From: a bacterium
GTDB lineage: Archaea; Thermoproteota; Nitrososphaeria; Nitrososphaerales; Gagatemarchaeaceae
DNA: 56,376 nucleotides
Assembly (NCBI GenBank): GCA_027310575.1
Contig: DAIDAO010000013.1
Span: 1-56,376, forward strand
Direction of reading: 5' to 3'
Positions within the stretch are counted from its first letter, which is position 1. Each line of letters begins with the position of its first letter. The position numbers and the translations under genes are program-made. Below the pieces are notes generated by a model. The model ran no database searches. It saw only the letters and a program-made list of their open reading frames with translations, and was not told the origin of the DNA. Shown piece by piece: positions 55,937 to 56,376 of this stretch.

Positions 55937-56376
55937 ATGATGGAGGTCAGGCTGGCAATCCAGAACCCGGCGAACTGGGTCGGGAGCATGGCTGAATCCG
56001 CGCGCGTCAAGATTGTCGACGTAAAGGAGCGGAAGGGCGTAGTGGAAGACTTCGTGGAGCTCTCGTCGGAGAGCCTCTCGCCCGAAGAGCTCCTCTCCCA
56101 CTTGAGAAGGGAGGCAGGGGTCCTTTCTGCCGACATGACGAAGGTGGACAGGAACAGGGTGATCGGCATGGTCTCCACCCATGATTGCCCCATATGCTCT
56201 ACCTTCGCCGGTCTGAACTGCTTCTTCGTTTCTGCGAACTCCTGGGACGACGGGAAGATGGAGTGGAAGCTGTTCATCGGCGGCGACACCGACCTCAAGA
56301 CGCTCTGCAAGAGGCTTGACGCGAACCACGTCAAGTACGACATCCTGGAGGTCTCGCACCGCGCACAGAAGAAGGA
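55937..56376 (+). CDS. Bat-type regulator-like protein, cut by the window end
   Basis: An open frame from ATG at 55937 (or 55940) to the last base with no stop, so the gene is 3'-truncated by the window. It encodes about 146 residues: MEVRLAIQNPANWVGSMAES, VLSADMTKVDRNRVIGMVS, then THDCPICSTFAGLNCFFV with a Cys pair, and a C-terminal part before the expected HTH_10 domain. The pattern is that of the N-terminal sensor half of Bat-type regulators, like the one at 13874-14503. A TATA-like CTGAAATATC (55904-55913) fits a leaderless start. Confidence 0.6.
   Translation, partial: MMEVRLAIQNPANWVGSMAESARVKIVDVKERKGVVEDFVELSSESLSPEELLSHLRREAGVLSADMTKVDRNRVIGMVSTHDCPICSTFAGLNCFFVSANSWDDGKMEWKLFIGGDTDLKTLCKRLDANHVKYDILEVSHRAQKK

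Overview
The window is archaeal chromosome. Evidence: an aRF1-type release factor (NIKS and GGQ motifs), TFB, a Dpo4-type Y-family polymerase, a primase large-subunit-like protein, Bat-type (HTH_10) regulators, a QueT/QueC pair, and a tRNA-Thr interrupted by two bulge-helix-bulge introns, one of them in the T-loop. Many genes start with TTG or GTG about 25-33 bases after a TATA box with no ribosome-binding site, so leaderless transcription is common. Together with high GC, this suggests the Thermoproteota/Thaumarchaeota side of the archaea, perhaps a heterotrophic non-ammonia-oxidising lineage. No ammonia-oxidation genes are present. The lineage is an inference; 16S rRNA or a marker-gene tree would decide it.

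Positions 1-7300 look like an accessory island with less GC-rich, less regular codon use. Single genes or pairs (degenerate metallo-beta-lactamase-fold protein, two related alpha/beta hydrolases, two SAM methyltransferases, a VapBC toxin-antitoxin, an M29 aminopeptidase) are separated by a ~60 bp repeat. All copies have the same orientation, and each ends like the 3' end of a tRNA (T-loop plus acceptor strand, Leu-like). All four minus-strand units are bracketed by copies. This cassette-like layout is the most unusual feature of the window.

Positions 7377-16270 hold small redox, DinB, M29-like and cysteinyl-tRNA-synthetase-like genes. Next come a GNAT acetyltransferase and an HExxH protein, then a Nudix-like protein, a Bat-type regulator and small membrane proteins. 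A partial tRNA-like end lies at 15757-15786.

Positions 17449-26683 are one tightly packed metabolic operon: four-subunit 2-oxoacid:ferredoxin oxidoreductase (korDABC), an HdrA-like flavoprotein of unusual architecture, a ferredoxin-MvhD fusion, an HdrC-HdrB/D-like fusion and an electron-transfer flavoprotein (etfA-etfB). Overlapping stops and starts imply co-transcription. The set looks like an oxidoreductase with an associated electron bifurcation or confurcation module. A cysteine-containing winged-helix-like protein is transcribed divergently from it.

Positions 26700-49200 are mostly housekeeping: DUF885 peptidase-like protein, PEP mutase family, CNNM/CBS membrane protein, UMP kinase, aRF1, YchF-like GTPase, PriL-like primase, QueT-QueC, ValRS, two aldo-keto reductases, tRNA-Thr, SWIM protein plus Dpo4, TFB and an OB-fold protein. 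Three zinc-finger microproteins (39, 39 and 68 residues) lie between them, two with clear leaderless promoters.

Positions 49300-56376 hold a probable nitric-oxide or oxygen handling group (hemerythrin-like, AhpD-like, DUF2249-cupin, NnrS-like membrane protein). MmgE/PrpD, phosphosulfolactate synthase and a Bat-type regulator-like gene cut by the window end follow.
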